Part shown: positions 16,825 through 27,900 of the stretch, one piece after another | Layout: each line of letters begins with the position of its first letter | Position numbering within the stretch: position 1 is the first letter of the stretch | NCBI GenBank assembly: GCA_002070455.1 | Contig: MWDG01000013.1 | Location: forward strand, 1 to 59,126 | Source of the DNA: Deltaproteobacteria bacterium ADurb.Bin151 | GTDB taxonomy: Bacteria; Desulfobacterota; Syntrophia; Syntrophales; Smithellaceae | Direction: 5' to 3' | DNA length: 59,126 nucleotides | Translations under genes and position numbers: made by a program | The notes under the pieces: generated by a model | Databases searched by the model: none | Seen by the model: the letters and a program-made list of their open reading frames with translations, nothing else | Told to the model about the DNA's origin: nothing

Positions 16825-18657
16825 TTATTCCTTTTGTAAATTTTTAAAAAAACATAGATGATTTTTATACCATTCAAACAAAAGGACCAGCGCAAAAAGA
16901 AATCTTTCGTTGGTAACACCTTTTTCCACTTCATCCCTGACCAGTTTGACAGTCTCGTCCATGTCGAGAAAATCAATGTTGTATGATTCAAGAAACTCGT
17001 CCACTGAGCCATGAATTGCAAACCATTGTATTAACCATTTCTTCATCGGCAGAACAAATCCTTGCTTTGGTTTATCAAGGATTGCCGGCGGCAACCATTT
17101 CGCTGCAATTCTTCTTAAGGCCACCTTACTAACAGAATGATTCATTCTCTGCTGCTGGGGGAGAAAGAGACCGGCCTTAACGATGGCAGGATGAAGATAT
17201 GGTGCCCTTCCCTCCAGACTGTGCGCCATAGCCATACGGTCAAATTTCACCAATAGATCGTCCGGCAGCCAGGTGGTCAATTCGGCGGCAGTCGCCCGCT
17301 GGAGAGGATCGTTAGCCTTGTTAAGCCATCTCAAGAGTTCAACCTCCCACATCGGTTCCGTATAGTTGTCATGACCAATGAGACGCCGGCGCATGGCAGC
17401 ATCCGTCAAAAGAGGAAACCCGGATGGAGTGATCAAAGCCTCATTATGAATCAGATGATCGAGTACCTCTCGGTGGTTGCTACTTCGTCGCAGCCAGCAG
17501 GTGATCCTTTCCCGCCACGTCCTGTTCTGTAAAAAACGATCGTAATAGGAGTATCCGGCAAAGACCTCATCCGCGCCTTCTCCCGCCAAAACAACCTTGA
17601 CATGCTTCCGCGCCTCCTGGCAAAGCCAATAAAGGGGCAGCATCGCCTGATCCCCCACCGGTTCATCCAGAGCGGTCGCAACTTGGGGCAGCAGATTGAT
17701 GAAACTATCCTCTTTAAACTGAAAGCACTGATGGGTACTGCCGATTGACTTGGCTACTAGTTCGGCTGCAGCGCTTTCATCATGCGCCATGCTCTCGAAC
17801 CCCATGGAAAATGTCATGATTTCAGGATGCGTCTTTGCTGCTATGGCCGCAACGATGGAACTGTCAAGCCCCCCCGACAGGAAGATGCCCACGGGGACAT
17901 CAGCAACCAGGCGGGATTCGACGGATTGCTCAATTAGACTGGTCAGTTCATTATCGTTTAAATTATGCGTTATGCCAATAGACGGGCGATAATAGCGAAA
18001 TACCTTGGGGTGCGGATCAGCCAGCGGAACAGCAAGATATTCACCCGGCAACACCCGCCTGATGGACTTGAAGAATGTCATCTCTCCAGGAACATAGTGC
18101 AGGGCCAGGTAATAATCCACGGCCTTGGGCTCGATTTCCCGGCTGACCCAGGGAAGCATTACCAAAGACTTCAGGTTTGAAGAATAGGCAAACTTTCCTC
18201 GTGCACCGGTATAAAAAAGGGGCTTCTCACCAAACCGGTCGCGGGCAAGATAGAGCGTGCTCGCCTTTTTATCCAGGATAGCAATGGCATACATGCCATC
18301 GATGCGCTTCAATAATCCTTCAATCCCCCACTGCGCAAAACCATGGGCGAGGACTTCCGTATCCGAATGCGATATAAAGTGATAGCCTTTCTGCTCCAGC
18401 AGCGTCCGCAGTTCCCTGAAATTATAAATTTCGCCGTTTTGAAAAGCGACAACCCGGTTGCCATCACTGAAAAAAGGCTGCCAGCCGTGCTCCAGATCTA
18501 TAACGGAGAGGCGACGCATGGCCATGGCAACAGGGGATTCAATAAATTCTCCGTATCCGTCAGGCCCGCGGTTAATCATCACTTCCGCCATCCGGCGAAC
18601 AATAGAGCTGTTACTGTATTTGCCCGAAGCGTCGATCAGGCCAGCTATCCCGCACAT
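16825..18657 (-). CDS. asnB: Asparagine synthase (glutamine-hydrolysing), AsnB type
   Basis: A 610-residue two-domain protein. Cys2 is the class II glutamine amidotransferase nucleophile (MCGIAGL), with RGPDG at 30-34 and NGEIYN at 74-79. The synthase domain carries the ATP pyrophosphatase loop SGGLDSS at 261-267 and GEGADEVFAGY. Known AsnB enzymes convert aspartate and glutamine to asparagine; relatives inside surface-polymer loci are thought to amidate sugar acids or lipid/peptide acceptors. Given UDP-galacturonate supply nearby, amidation of a uronic acid is possible but inferred. It is 16 bases upstream of the CRTAC1 gene and full length. Confidence 0.93.
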   Translation of the reverse strand: MCGIAGLIDASGKYSNSSIVRRMAEVMINRGPDGYGEFIESPVAMAMRRLSVIDLEHGWQPFFSDGNRVVAFQNGEIYNFRELRTLLEQKGYHFISHSDTEVLAHGFAQWGIEGLLKRIDGMYAIAILDKKASTLYLARDRFGEKPLFYTGARGKFAYSSNLKSLVMLPWVSREIEPKAVDYYLALHYVPGEMTFFKSIRRVLPGEYLAVPLADPHPKVFRYYRPSIGITHNLNDNELTSLIEQSVESRLVADVPVGIFLSGGLDSSIVAAIAAKTHPEIMTFSMGFESMAHDESAAAELVAKSIGSTHQCFQFKEDSFINLLPQVATALDEPVGDQAMLPLYWLCQEARKHVKVVLAGEGADEVFAGYSYYDRFLQNRTWRERITCWLRRSSNHREVLDHLIHNEALITPSGFPLLTDAAMRRRLIGHDNYTEPMWEVELLRWLNKANDPLQRATAAELTTWLPDDLLVKFDRMAMAHSLEGRAPYLHPAIVKAGLFLPQQQRMNHSVSKVALRRIAAKWLPPAILDKPKQGFVLPMKKWLIQWFAIHGSVDEFLESYNIDFLDMDETVKLVRDEVEKGVTNERFLFALVLLFEWYKNHLCFFKNLQKE

Positions 18658-18730
18658 TACAATCCCGCTCCCATCCGCTTTACTGACCTGCTGTGCAGGA
18701 AATATTTTAACAGTTGCTTCACCAAAATAT

Positions 18731-19492
18731 TCATATTCGTTTCAGAACAATGATCACTTCCGCTCCGTTTTTGTAAAAAAGCTCATATTCAAATGGATAA
18801 TGTAAAACATCTTTTATCTTTGAGAAGAATTCAAGCATCGTATCCGGCGTAAAGACATGGTAATGAATGGAGTAATCCATCTCCATAAGACGGGCGACAT
18901 TTTCTTTCACTTCGCGCTCGCCAGAAACCTTGTTTACCAGCCTGGACCATTCTTCGAAATGAGCCTTTCTTGACCAGTCAGGACCCTCTTCGTAATCCCT
19001 CATCAAATGTTCAAAGGTAGTTTCCGGACGATCAACATCAAAACATTGTCTTTTATCAGGCAGAGATATAAACAGGATACCGTTTTTCTTTAGAACCCTG
19101 AGCATATTGCTTACGGTCAGGATCGGGTTAGCGCAATGTTCGATGAAGTGATTGGCAATGACGAAGTCCTGAGTTGTGTTGCCGATCATCTCAAGACGCT
19201 CGCCGTCGTCGATTATATCGACCTTGACGAGTTCCATGTCATTCAGTTCCGGGTAATGCTCCCTCAAGCCTTCTATCGAGAGCCTGTCAACATATAGCAC
19301 TTTCGCGTCCTGCGGCACTAGTAGGGGATTACACAGAGCCCCAATCTCGATCCCCGACCCCGACAGGTATTTATTGGTGATAATCTCTTTTGAAAAGACC
19401 TCATCCGTTACATTGTACACCCCTCTCATAACTTTCATTGCGAGCAAAAACCTGGGTGTACAGAAATCGATGATATTCTTAATATTCACCAA
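18731..19492 (-). CDS. Class I SAM-dependent methyltransferase
   Basis: About 253 residues. SGSGIEIGALCNPLL holds motif I (GIEIGA near residue 46), then VLYVDRLS, IANHFIEHCANPI and a VLKKNGILFISLPD block of Rossmann methyltransferases. The C-terminal part (HYHVFTPDTMLEFF) is common in O-antigen-locus methyltransferases. Probably a sugar or lipid-linked glycan O- or N-methyltransferase; substrate unknown. The start is uncertain: TTG 19492, GTG 19489, or the first ATG at residue 19 are all possible and none has a good ribosome binding site. Confidence 0.82.
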   Translation of the reverse strand: MVNIKNIIDFCTPRFLLAMKVMRGVYNVTDEVFSKEIITNKYLSGSGIEIGALCNPLLVPQDAKVLYVDRLSIEGLREHYPELNDMELVKVDIIDDGERLEMIGNTTQDFVIANHFIEHCANPILTVSNMLRVLKKNGILFISLPDKRQCFDVDRPETTFEHLMRDYEEGPDWSRKAHFEEWSRLVNKVSGEREVKENVARLMEMDYSIHYHVFTPDTMLEFFSKIKDVLHYPFEYELFYKNGAEVIIVLKRI

Positions 19493-19621
19493 TTTTTATG
19501 ACCGCTCGAGTTTTTCATACATACATTTGTTTCATAATTTATATTTCGCGGCAAATTTGCGAAGCTTTTCTAGAATTCGACAGCTAGATAGAACCCCTTT
19601 TGCTTCGGTATGCGGCAACTG

Positions 19622-20314
19622 TCAGACCGGTGTCTGGATGATACCGAAGCCGGCTTCCTGCGGCCATATCCCTTTCGTGGACAGGGGAAGATAATGGTAT
19701 TCCGGGTGCCGCCTGATCCATTCGTCTACGGCAGGTCCGACACCAGGATCGTTTTCCAGTTCCAGCGTGATGTCGTGAAGAAATACAAGACCGCCCGGCC
19801 GGATCAGCGGGCGTGCAATGAGGTATAGATCTAATTCTTCAAGGGTCTGTGCAAATTGATGAGATGAATCTATATAAATAATATCGTATGGTGCCCATTC
19901 TTCAACAACAGACAGTACTGCTTCATCCGTTGAAAAGCCGCGAACAAATTGCACGGTAGAGGTGAGCCCCGCCTGAAATACAAGTTCCTTGGCACATTCC
20001 TGGTACTCCTGCATCGGCTCGACCGTAACCAGGGTGCCTGGCCTCTTGTTGGTCGCAAGAATTTCAGCAATTGTCATCGTACTAAAGCCGTGGAACGTGC
20101 CGAGTTCCAACATTCGAATCGGTTGCGTAATTGCACAAAACATCACCAGCAACGAAAGTGCAGATGGGTCCGTGCTTCCAGCAAAATTCTTACCGAAAAC
20201 AGCGGCATTCATTGCCTCCGCCGCTGCTGGCCGCAGGAATGGCCGATATAGGCACATCCGGTCTTTCATGTATTCAAGACGCATCTCAAAATACTCATCC
20301 TGTTGTTTATCCAT
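19622..20314 (-). CDS. Class I SAM-dependent methyltransferase, Methyltransf_24/CmcI-like
   Basis: A 230-residue protein. MLELGTFHGFSTMTIAE carries motif I near residues 67-83, then VTVEPMQEY (acidic ribose-binding residue), PYDIIYIDSSHQFAQTLEEL and RPGGLVFLHDIT. Those last two (IDxxH and HDI) are the metal-binding signature of CmcI/TylF-type O-methyltransferases. These act on hydroxyls of sugars or small molecules. Likely a sugar O-methyltransferase of the surface glycan. AAGGAT upstream of ATG 20314 supports the start. Confidence 0.85.
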   Translation of the reverse strand: MDKQQDEYFEMRLEYMKDRMCLYRPFLRPAAAEAMNAAVFGKNFAGSTDPSALSLLVMFCAITQPIRMLELGTFHGFSTMTIAEILATNKRPGTLVTVEPMQEYQECAKELVFQAGLTSTVQFVRGFSTDEAVLSVVEEWAPYDIIYIDSSHQFAQTLEELDLYLIARPLIRPGGLVFLHDITLELENDPGVGPAVDEWIRRHPEYHYLPLSTKGIWPQEAGFGIIQTPV

Positions 20315-20351
20315 AATCTATATCCTTTATAATACGTATACAGGAAGAACC

Positions 20352-20882
20352 CTAATTCATCTTATTGATCTTATTGCCTGTAGGAGTCTTGATCGGGCCA
20401 CCATCAGCAACCTGGACCATATTAATCTCGTATTCGCCGGGAGGAACCGATTTAATGTCCGCCTTGAGCACAAAGGCTGCTTTTTTTAATTCCGGTTTAT
20501 TGAAAGTGACGGCTAGATCCTCTCTCTCGCTGCGTATGGCTGCCACGTAATAGTTATCACCACCTTTGATGGGGGCAAGTTCTATAAATATGGTCTCCGG
20601 AGGAGTATTCGTTTTATCATCAAATGCCCAGCCATTCATATCAAACCCGTCTTCATTTTTAATATTGATGACTGTACCCATTGTATTTTTGTTGAGGGCA
20701 TCAATAAAAACTTTCCCCCCCGTTGCCAATGTCTTTCCGGCAAGGACAGACGGCAGAACATTAGAAAATGCTGGCAAGCTCCCCATTTGAGTTTTCGCAG
20801 GTTCATCTTTCTTCTCGCAGCCGCATAAAAGTGCGATTGCCAAACAAACTACAGCAATTACAACTCTAAATTTCATCTTCAT
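20352..20882 (-). CDS. Small lipoprotein with a GWxF beta-sandwich-like module
   Basis: A 176-residue protein with a lipoprotein signal peptide ending LLCGC (Cys near residue 22). The mature part holds MNGWAFDDKTNTPPETIFIE, an IRSEREDLAVTFNKPEL stretch, and LPPGEYEI-like KSVPPGEYEINMVQ. That arrangement (GW-F..R-D-L..F..GxY) is one I associate with soluble domains of membrane glycosyltransferase-like proteins in O-antigen loci, and a similar block is in the membrane protein at 12141-14144. Function unknown; a glycan-handling accessory role is inferred. AGGAGG four bases before ATG 20882 sets the start, and a second ATG lies two codons on. A run of seven C (plus strand, 20714-20721 region) lies in the frame. 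Confidence 0.78.
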   Translation of the reverse strand: MKMKFRVVIAVVCLAIALLCGCEKKDEPAKTQMGSLPAFSNVLPSVLAGKTLATGGKVFIDALNKNTMGTVINIKNEDGFDMNGWAFDDKTNTPPETIFIELAPIKGGDNYYVAAIRSEREDLAVTFNKPELKKAAFVLKADIKSVPPGEYEINMVQVADGGPIKTPTGNKINKMN

Positions 20883-20972
20883 AAATCCTCCTAAATTTTG
20901 CCTTTGGCAGGTGTTAATAGTATTCATGTAAATGTTACTGATTCGCTTAACTTTTACTTTTGATGGTTGGCT

Positions 20973-21905
20973 TTACCGAAGTTTCATGGCAGATTTTTTT
21001 ACGGTCTCTAAATTTCCGATGATCACAAAAGTACGATATGAATACGTGCTATCGGCCTTGGCGGCATGTTCAAAGCGGACGCTTACTTTACTGCAGGCGC
21101 TCGCCGGATCTGGAATGAAGTAGCTACCATAGTTCCAAAAGTTCTCCGCCTGTGGAGTATATGCTCCCACCGCGTAACGACCGTCGGGTGAGCTCAGAAT
21201 GGGAATGCGTTGGCGCTCTGGATTGAGTTTCATTATTTCAATCTGGCCGCCTATCACCTTTGCCTGGACAGGATAAGGAAGTTTCACCATGGTACCATCG
21301 CGCCGGTCGAACTGGTAATGCTCTGTTAGTGCTTTGCTTGAATAAAACGCGGGCACTGAGATGCGAATTTTGTTAACGGGGGGCCCGGTCAGTTCCGGCG
21401 AAATCGTAACAGCGGCATCGAATACAATCACATGAGGGTCTCCACCATAGCCGAGTGTAATGGTTTTCTTCAGGGTGTCTTGCGTCACTGCCTTGACATT
21501 GACACCTTTGCCTGGCCCCCACCAGTAGGCAGGATGGCTTTCCGTAGCGATGGTCTTGTCTTTGACACGAACGGAAACTAACCGGCTTGTCGATGTTGAC
21601 TTTTTATAGTCGTCTCGGCTTCCAGCCTCGGTGGGATTATACTCTCCATCAAGGCCATTAACAAACCATGCAATCTGCATCTGTCGACCATGATCATAGT
21701 CATTTACAAACTCGTGTGCGTCATAGACTATACTGCTCACAGCGCCAGCGTTACGTTTGCTTACCCCAACGGAAATTGTCTCATTCGAAACTCTGTAATC
21801 TGTCGGATTGGCCCTGGATTCCACCTGCACGGGACAGACGCACACACTGCCAAGGATAATAAGCATCACAAAGAGAAACGATCTGACTTTCCATTGCATA
21901 TTCAT
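20973..21905 (-). CDS. Secreted protein of unknown function
   Basis: A 310-residue protein with an N-terminal signal peptide (hydrophobic FLFVMLIILGSVCVC, cleavage perhaps after residue 30). The rest is beta-rich without low-complexity parts: RNAGAVSSIVYDAHEFVND, AWFVNGLDGEYNPTEAGS, PAYWWGPGKGVN, FDRRDGTMVKLP. The pattern recalls the galactose-mutarotase-like super-sandwich in which a carbohydrate is bound, but I cannot assign a family. It is placed between the giant glycosyltransferase gene (11 bases away) and a lipoprotein gene, so it may be expressed with exporter 1 and act on the glycan in the periplasm. AGGATGAATT precedes ATG 21905. Confidence 0.7.
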   Translation of the reverse strand: MNMQWKVRSFLFVMLIILGSVCVCPVQVESRANPTDYRVSNETISVGVSKRNAGAVSSIVYDAHEFVNDYDHGRQMQIAWFVNGLDGEYNPTEAGSRDDYKKSTSTSRLVSVRVKDKTIATESHPAYWWGPGKGVNVKAVTQDTLKKTITLGYGGDPHVIVFDAAVTISPELTGPPVNKIRISVPAFYSSKALTEHYQFDRRDGTMVKLPYPVQAKVIGGQIEIMKLNPERQRIPILSSPDGRYAVGAYTPQAENFWNYGSYFIPDPASACSKVSVRFEHAAKADSTYSYRTFVIIGNLETVKKSAMKLR

Positions 21906-21916
21906 AATTCATCCTG

Positions 21917-24900
21917 TTATTGTGTGACACTATTTCTTGTAACGCCGGAGTCATCATAAACTTCAACAATTTTATCTCGTTTCAAGGCACCGAATCTTTC
22001 CACCATTTTTCCGTGATCTCTGCATATTTCTTTGTAGTTGCCGATTACATCCTTAATACTATTTCTTATGAAAAACTTTTTCATAAAGTCTTGTTCCGCC
22101 CGCTGTCCAATCCTGCGTCTGAGCTTCCTATCCTTAATGAGGTTTTCCAGCTTTTCCACCCATTCACCTTTTGAGGCGGCAAGAAAACCGTTCGCGCCGT
22201 CAGTGATGCAACCGGCGTAAGAGTCTGTGGCTGATGCAATAGTCGGAATCTCCACAAGCCCTGCCTCGAAAATCTTCAGCTCGCTTTTGCATGCAGTAAA
22301 GACATTGTTCATCTCCAACGGCGCAAGGTTTATGTCCATCCAGAATAGATAGCACAACATTTTGAAATAGTCCATGAGCGGCTGGCGGACTAACCTTTCT
22401 CCAAATTTGGAGAACTTCGAATCCAGATCGAGAATGCCTACCAGATGGAACTCTGTTTGGGGATTCTCCGCCATCACTTTGTACAGGGCATCCGCAACTT
22501 CTCTGAAATCCTTGTCGTGGGTCCGTGTGCCGCTGAAATATCCGATTCTGACTTTCGCGTCGTCTTCACTCTTTTTACCTCGCTTCAGTTCCTGCGCAAG
22601 CTCGAACTGTTTCTTGTTGATTGTATTGGAAATCACAAAACAGCGCTTGCCCAGCGATTCAATCCTTTTTGAAAGCGTCTTCGTGGTACAGGTGGAGTAA
22701 TCGCAAAGAAGAAGAGTCTCCCGTAAACGCTCAAACCCTTCAACCGTCCTCTGTCTATCCTTTTTATCTAATGTTGTAAGACCGTGAAGAAGGTGAGCCG
22801 ATTCCGGTTCAAAAACCAGGTCATCAACATCAAAGACTGTAGGAATTCCATTGCCCTTGAATATGTCTAGTATTTGCCGGACATTATCAGATGCACCGAC
22901 CCTGAAGACCACCAGAAGGTCAGAGTCAAGGACGCCATCCAGGCTGCCGCCGAAGTCCTCTTTGAGAACTGCACACTCAATGCTGGCTTCCGTAAGCCCT
23001 TCAATCAGATTATAGACCCGGAACCGCTGCGAATTTTCATCTTTATAGGAGGTCAGAAAAGTAACTTTCCGGAGTGAACCGGCTATTGCGGATTTTCCTG
23101 CATGATAGGCGGTAATGGCTTCCGGCATTCGCGCCTTCCGACCACAGGAAAAATAACCTTCTTTAAACAAGACAGCGTAAGCGTCCGTCATTTCGTCAAA
23201 GGTTTCCAACTGGCGCAGTACAAATGGAGCATTCTCCGAAAAGCGCCTTCGCATACCTTCATCCGTAATCAATTTTTCCAGGGCATCTGCCAGCGCTGCA
23301 TAATCACCGGGAGGATAGAAAAGCGCGTTTACATTCTGACACACCTGCTCTTGAATACCAAAAACCGGTGTGGTGATGATGGGAAGATTAAAAGCCATGG
23401 CCTCCAGAATGATTCTCGGAAAGCTCTCGATCCTGGAACTACAGACAAAAATATCCGCGATTTTATAATATTTGAATATCTCCGCCGAGATCGGCAGAAT
23501 AGAAAGCCTATTCTTTGCCTCCGGTGGCAGGCTGGCAGCCATTTCACGCAGTTCCTGGTTATAGGGTGCCTGGGTCTGCCAGTCGCCTACGATAAAACAT
23601 TTGATCTTTTTCAGACAATCAGGGTTAAGCCGTTCCAGCGCACGAACAAGATCCTGTTGCCCCTTTCTTTCGCATACTGTGCCGGGAAGTAGAATGGCCA
23701 GTTCATCATCTCCGATCCCGAGCTCTTCACGGACAGCCTTTCTGTCATATTTCCCCGCCTCCTTTAAGAGCCGGTTAAGATCAAGGCCGTTATATATGAC
23801 ATGAAAATTATGTCTTCCTTCGAATTGCTTATAGATCTGCTTAGTCGTGTGAGCAACAAAGATAACCTTATATGGGTAGGTAAAGCACCGGGCTGCTTCT
23901 GCAGCCAGCTCTTCGCCCCACATTTCCTGATAATACTGCCATGGCTCGCTCTCTCGGATGTTCCAGATTGATGGCAAACCTGCATCTCTGGCTGCGGCAA
24001 TAACATGGAAGTTAATCAGCGTGTTGGCATAGACCATCTCAACGCCCAGCTCCTTGATAAAGACCGTAAATGCCTTCAGCCTTTCTCTGTATCCGGCGAT
24101 TTCGAAAATGTAACCAAGAGCTGGATTGATAATCACCCTTATGCCACGAGATTCGTAGAGCGCTCTCAAAGGCCCGTCCACAGGGCTGAATACTATCGGG
24201 TCCAGGATCCCTTTCTCCTTCAGGCCAACAGTCATTTCATACTGGCTGTAAGGTGCACCCTCGTGGTTCAGGTTGTGCGTGCACATGAGGATCTTAAGGG
24301 TCTTAGGGAACTCTCCGGTGAATACTGCGCGTGGCCAGACCTCGAAATACTCATTATCCAACGAAAGGCTTGGATTATAGTATCTGTCCTTTTTGCCGTA
24401 ATACTTGGTCCGGAAGTTGACGTTCTCTCTCGGATTATCGCAGAAACCCCTCGAAAATCCTTCGTGATGAATCAACTCGGCCTCTGGGGTATAGACTACC
24501 CTATACCCTCTATTTAATAGTCTCCCGCAGTAATCTACATCGTTATAGGCCACCTTGAAATCCTTTTCATCAAAACCACCCATTTCGATAAAGAGCTTCC
24601 TCGGTGTCAGAAGGCAAGCGGCGGTTACCGCCGAGTAATTCCTCAGCACCTTCGGATAAGCAAGGTATCCGGTTTCATGTTCTGAAACCCCTTTAAAAGC
24701 ATGTCCGGCCATTCCGTGGTAGAATTTTATAAGGACGCCGGCATGCTGAATTCTTCTGTCAGGATATAAGAGCTTCGCCCCAGTGGCGCCCACCCCGGGT
24801 ATTTGCCCGTAGCCGACCATCTGAGAAAGCCAATCTTTTCTCCGCACTTCAATGTCGTTGTTCAGAAACAGGACATACTCGGACCGTGCAAACTCGACCG

Positions 24901-27900
24901 CACGATTATTTATATAGGCATAGTCGAACCCCCCTGCAGGGTTGCATATCCTGACAACCCTTACATTGGAATGGGCTGAAACTTTATTGAGATATGCGGC
25001 CGTCATCGGCTCGACGGAATCGTTATCTATAATCAGGATTTCATAATTGGGATAGTCCGTCATTTTCAGAATAGACTCGACGCACTTTTTAAGTACTTTC
25101 ACCTGGTCTTTCGTCGGAATGATGATGGTCACTTCGGGTGGATTGTTATGCACGAACCTGTGACTGAATATCCCCACGCCTGACTCTACTGCCCAGTCTG
25201 GTTGATATGCGGCCGCCTGAAGCCCTCTCCTTGATAATGCATCCTGCACTGCCTTTCTTCCAGCCTCCATGCTGTCCGGCTTTGCCTTTGCGGAAGATGC
25301 CGTTGAGTTCGGCAAAACGCGCCAATGATAGAGCACAAGAGGAATATGTCCGACATGCCTTGCCTTTTCAGAAGCTCTCAGGGCAAGATCATAATCCTGG
25401 GATCCTTCAAACCCGATTCTTGCGCCTCCCACCTCCTGGAAGAGCGATCTGCTGACGACGAATGCATGGCTGAAATACATGTAGGAAAGAAGAAGTTCCG
25501 GCGACCAGTCCGGCTTGAACTGCGGGGCAAATCGCTTTCCCTCTGTGTCTATCTTATCGTCATCGGAATAAAGGATGTCTGTTTCCGGTTTTTCGGCGAT
25601 ATACAGGGCGATTTCCCCCAGGGCGTCCGGCGTCAATAAATCATCCTGGTCAAGAAACACCAGATGGCTGCCGCCTGCAAGAGCGGCGGCGCTATTGGTG
25701 GCAATGCTTATGTTGCCGTTGGTCTCACGATAGCAGACCTTAATCCGCTCATCCGTTTCAGACCATTTAAGAAGGGCGCTTCTTACTTCACCATTTTGAC
25801 TTTTATCATCTGCAATGCAAAGTTCCCAGTTCCCGTAAACCTGAGAACAGACGCTCGCGATGGCACGATTTAAATATTCCACCGGAGGATCATACACCGG
25901 CATGATAACACTCAACAGGGGCGCATGGCTGATTTCCTGGAGGCGCTGCCGCAAAAAAGTCTCTCTTTTGGCATTCCATTTGTTGACTTCTATCCAATCG
26001 TCATAGGGATCATGTGGCTCACCGGACGGAATCGCAACTTTCTGGATAACCTGAGAGACCGAAGAACACGGGTCAGGTGGCTCACTGGAAGGAATCTTAG
26101 CCTCACTGATAACCTTGGAGGGCGAAGCTTTAGGATGGTTCACGATCCAATGTTGATATGATTTTGTGTTTTTTAGTAATAATGCAAAATGGTTATAGAT
26201 GAATGATTTTAGATCAGTCTTTCTTGCCTCTGATATCGGCATTTGATGGTAAAATACCCGCAGGCTATGGGAGACAACCGACCGAAATTTGTAAGTAGCG
26301 GACTTGAAAATCGTGCCTATAAAACGCAGCGGAATCGTGAAACGCCATGAAGTCGAATGCAGTATTTCTGTGATCGTCGCTCTTTCATTATTTAGTTGAC
26401 CTGCAATGAGGGCGATCTGGCCATCACGTTCGGCTACAGATTGATGGAGAGTGACTATTTGCGCATCACGTTCGGTCACGATTTGGTTGAGACCGGCCAT
26501 CAGGCCGTCACGTTCAGCAACAGCCTGATTAAGATTATGGATTTGGCCGTCGCGCTCAGCTACAGATTGATGGAGACTGACAATCTGTGCATCACGTTCG
26601 GCTAAAATCTGGTTAAGCCCGGTCATTTGTTTTTCATGGTCGACAAGGGCCTCCCTAAGATCGTCAATATCTTTATGCCTGTTTGCAATCTGCTCGTCAC
26701 GATTCGATACGATCTGGGTAAGGCTGGCGATCTGACCGTCACGTTCGGATACCGCCTGGTTAAGACCGGCAAACTGCTCTTCATGGGCAACAAGGGTACT
26801 CCTAAGATCAGCAATATCCTTATCCCTGTTTGCAATCTGCTCATCACGATTCGATACGATCTGGTTAAGGCTGGTGATCTGCAAATCACGATCAACAAGG
26901 GCCGCCCTCAAATCAACAATATCCTTATGCCTGTTGGCAATCTGCTCGTCTCGATTCGATACGATCTGCTTAAGGCTGGTAATCTGCTTTTCATTGTCGA
27001 CAAGGGCCGCCCTAAGATCAACAATATCCTTATGCCTGTTGGCAATCTGCTCGTCTCGATTCGATACGATCTGGTTAAGGCTGGTGATCTGCAAATCACG
27101 GTCGACTAGGGCCTCCCTGAGATCGTCAATATCCTTATGCCTGTTTGCAATCTGCTCGTCACGATTCGACATGATCTGGCTAAGATTGGTGATCTGCAAA
27201 TCACGGTCGACAAGGGCCTTCCTGAGATCGTCAATGTCCTTATCCCTGTTTACAATCTGCTCGTCACGATTCGATACGATCTGATTGAGGCTGGTGATCA
27301 GACCGTCACGCTCAATTAACGCTTGATTGAGATTTAGCCTTTGCAACGGTGTGGTGCGCCACGAATTGAGCATTTGGTCAAGTTTTTTCCCACTAACTTC
27401 TTCTTGAACTGCAAGCTCCCGCCTGCCGTAACTTTCCATCTGTTCTTCCGTTACAGAAAAGCACATCGCTTTGAAAACCGCCTTAATAAACCCAAAAGCT
27501 GTGTTAACGAACTCATCGGTACAAAGACCGAAACGGGTTACCGAATTGATCAGTGTAAGCAATGAGCGAAAAAGCAGCCATCCCACAGGCATGTTTTCGT
27601 TCAAAACCCACTCCTGGTCGATAACGCTCCACTTACCGTCATGCCCGACAATGATATTTTGTGGAATCAGATCAAAATACTCCCCTGGAATTTTGCTTTC
27701 TGGAGAACTTACGTTCAGTGAAACACCTTGCTCGGATGCGTATGAAACAAGATATTCAAGATATTTTTTAAAAAAGTTGCCAACATCTTCGATTCGCCAG
27801 CCATCATGGGTGACGATGTGAATTAATTCCTGAGGTAATGGTCTGCCTTGCACATATTTGGCTTTCTCCTGAATACGAAAAGTCAATAAACGACGGCGGC

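Noticed and set aside
23102..23692. 196-codon plus-strand frame inside the giant gene
   Set aside because: It is an antisense shadow of the first GT4 domain, which has clear conserved motifs on the minus strand.
26417..27298. CRISPR-like or satellite array
   Set aside because: The repeats have no unique spacers, are in frame with the giant protein and encode a heptad coiled coil; the long antisense frames over them are a by-product of the repetition.
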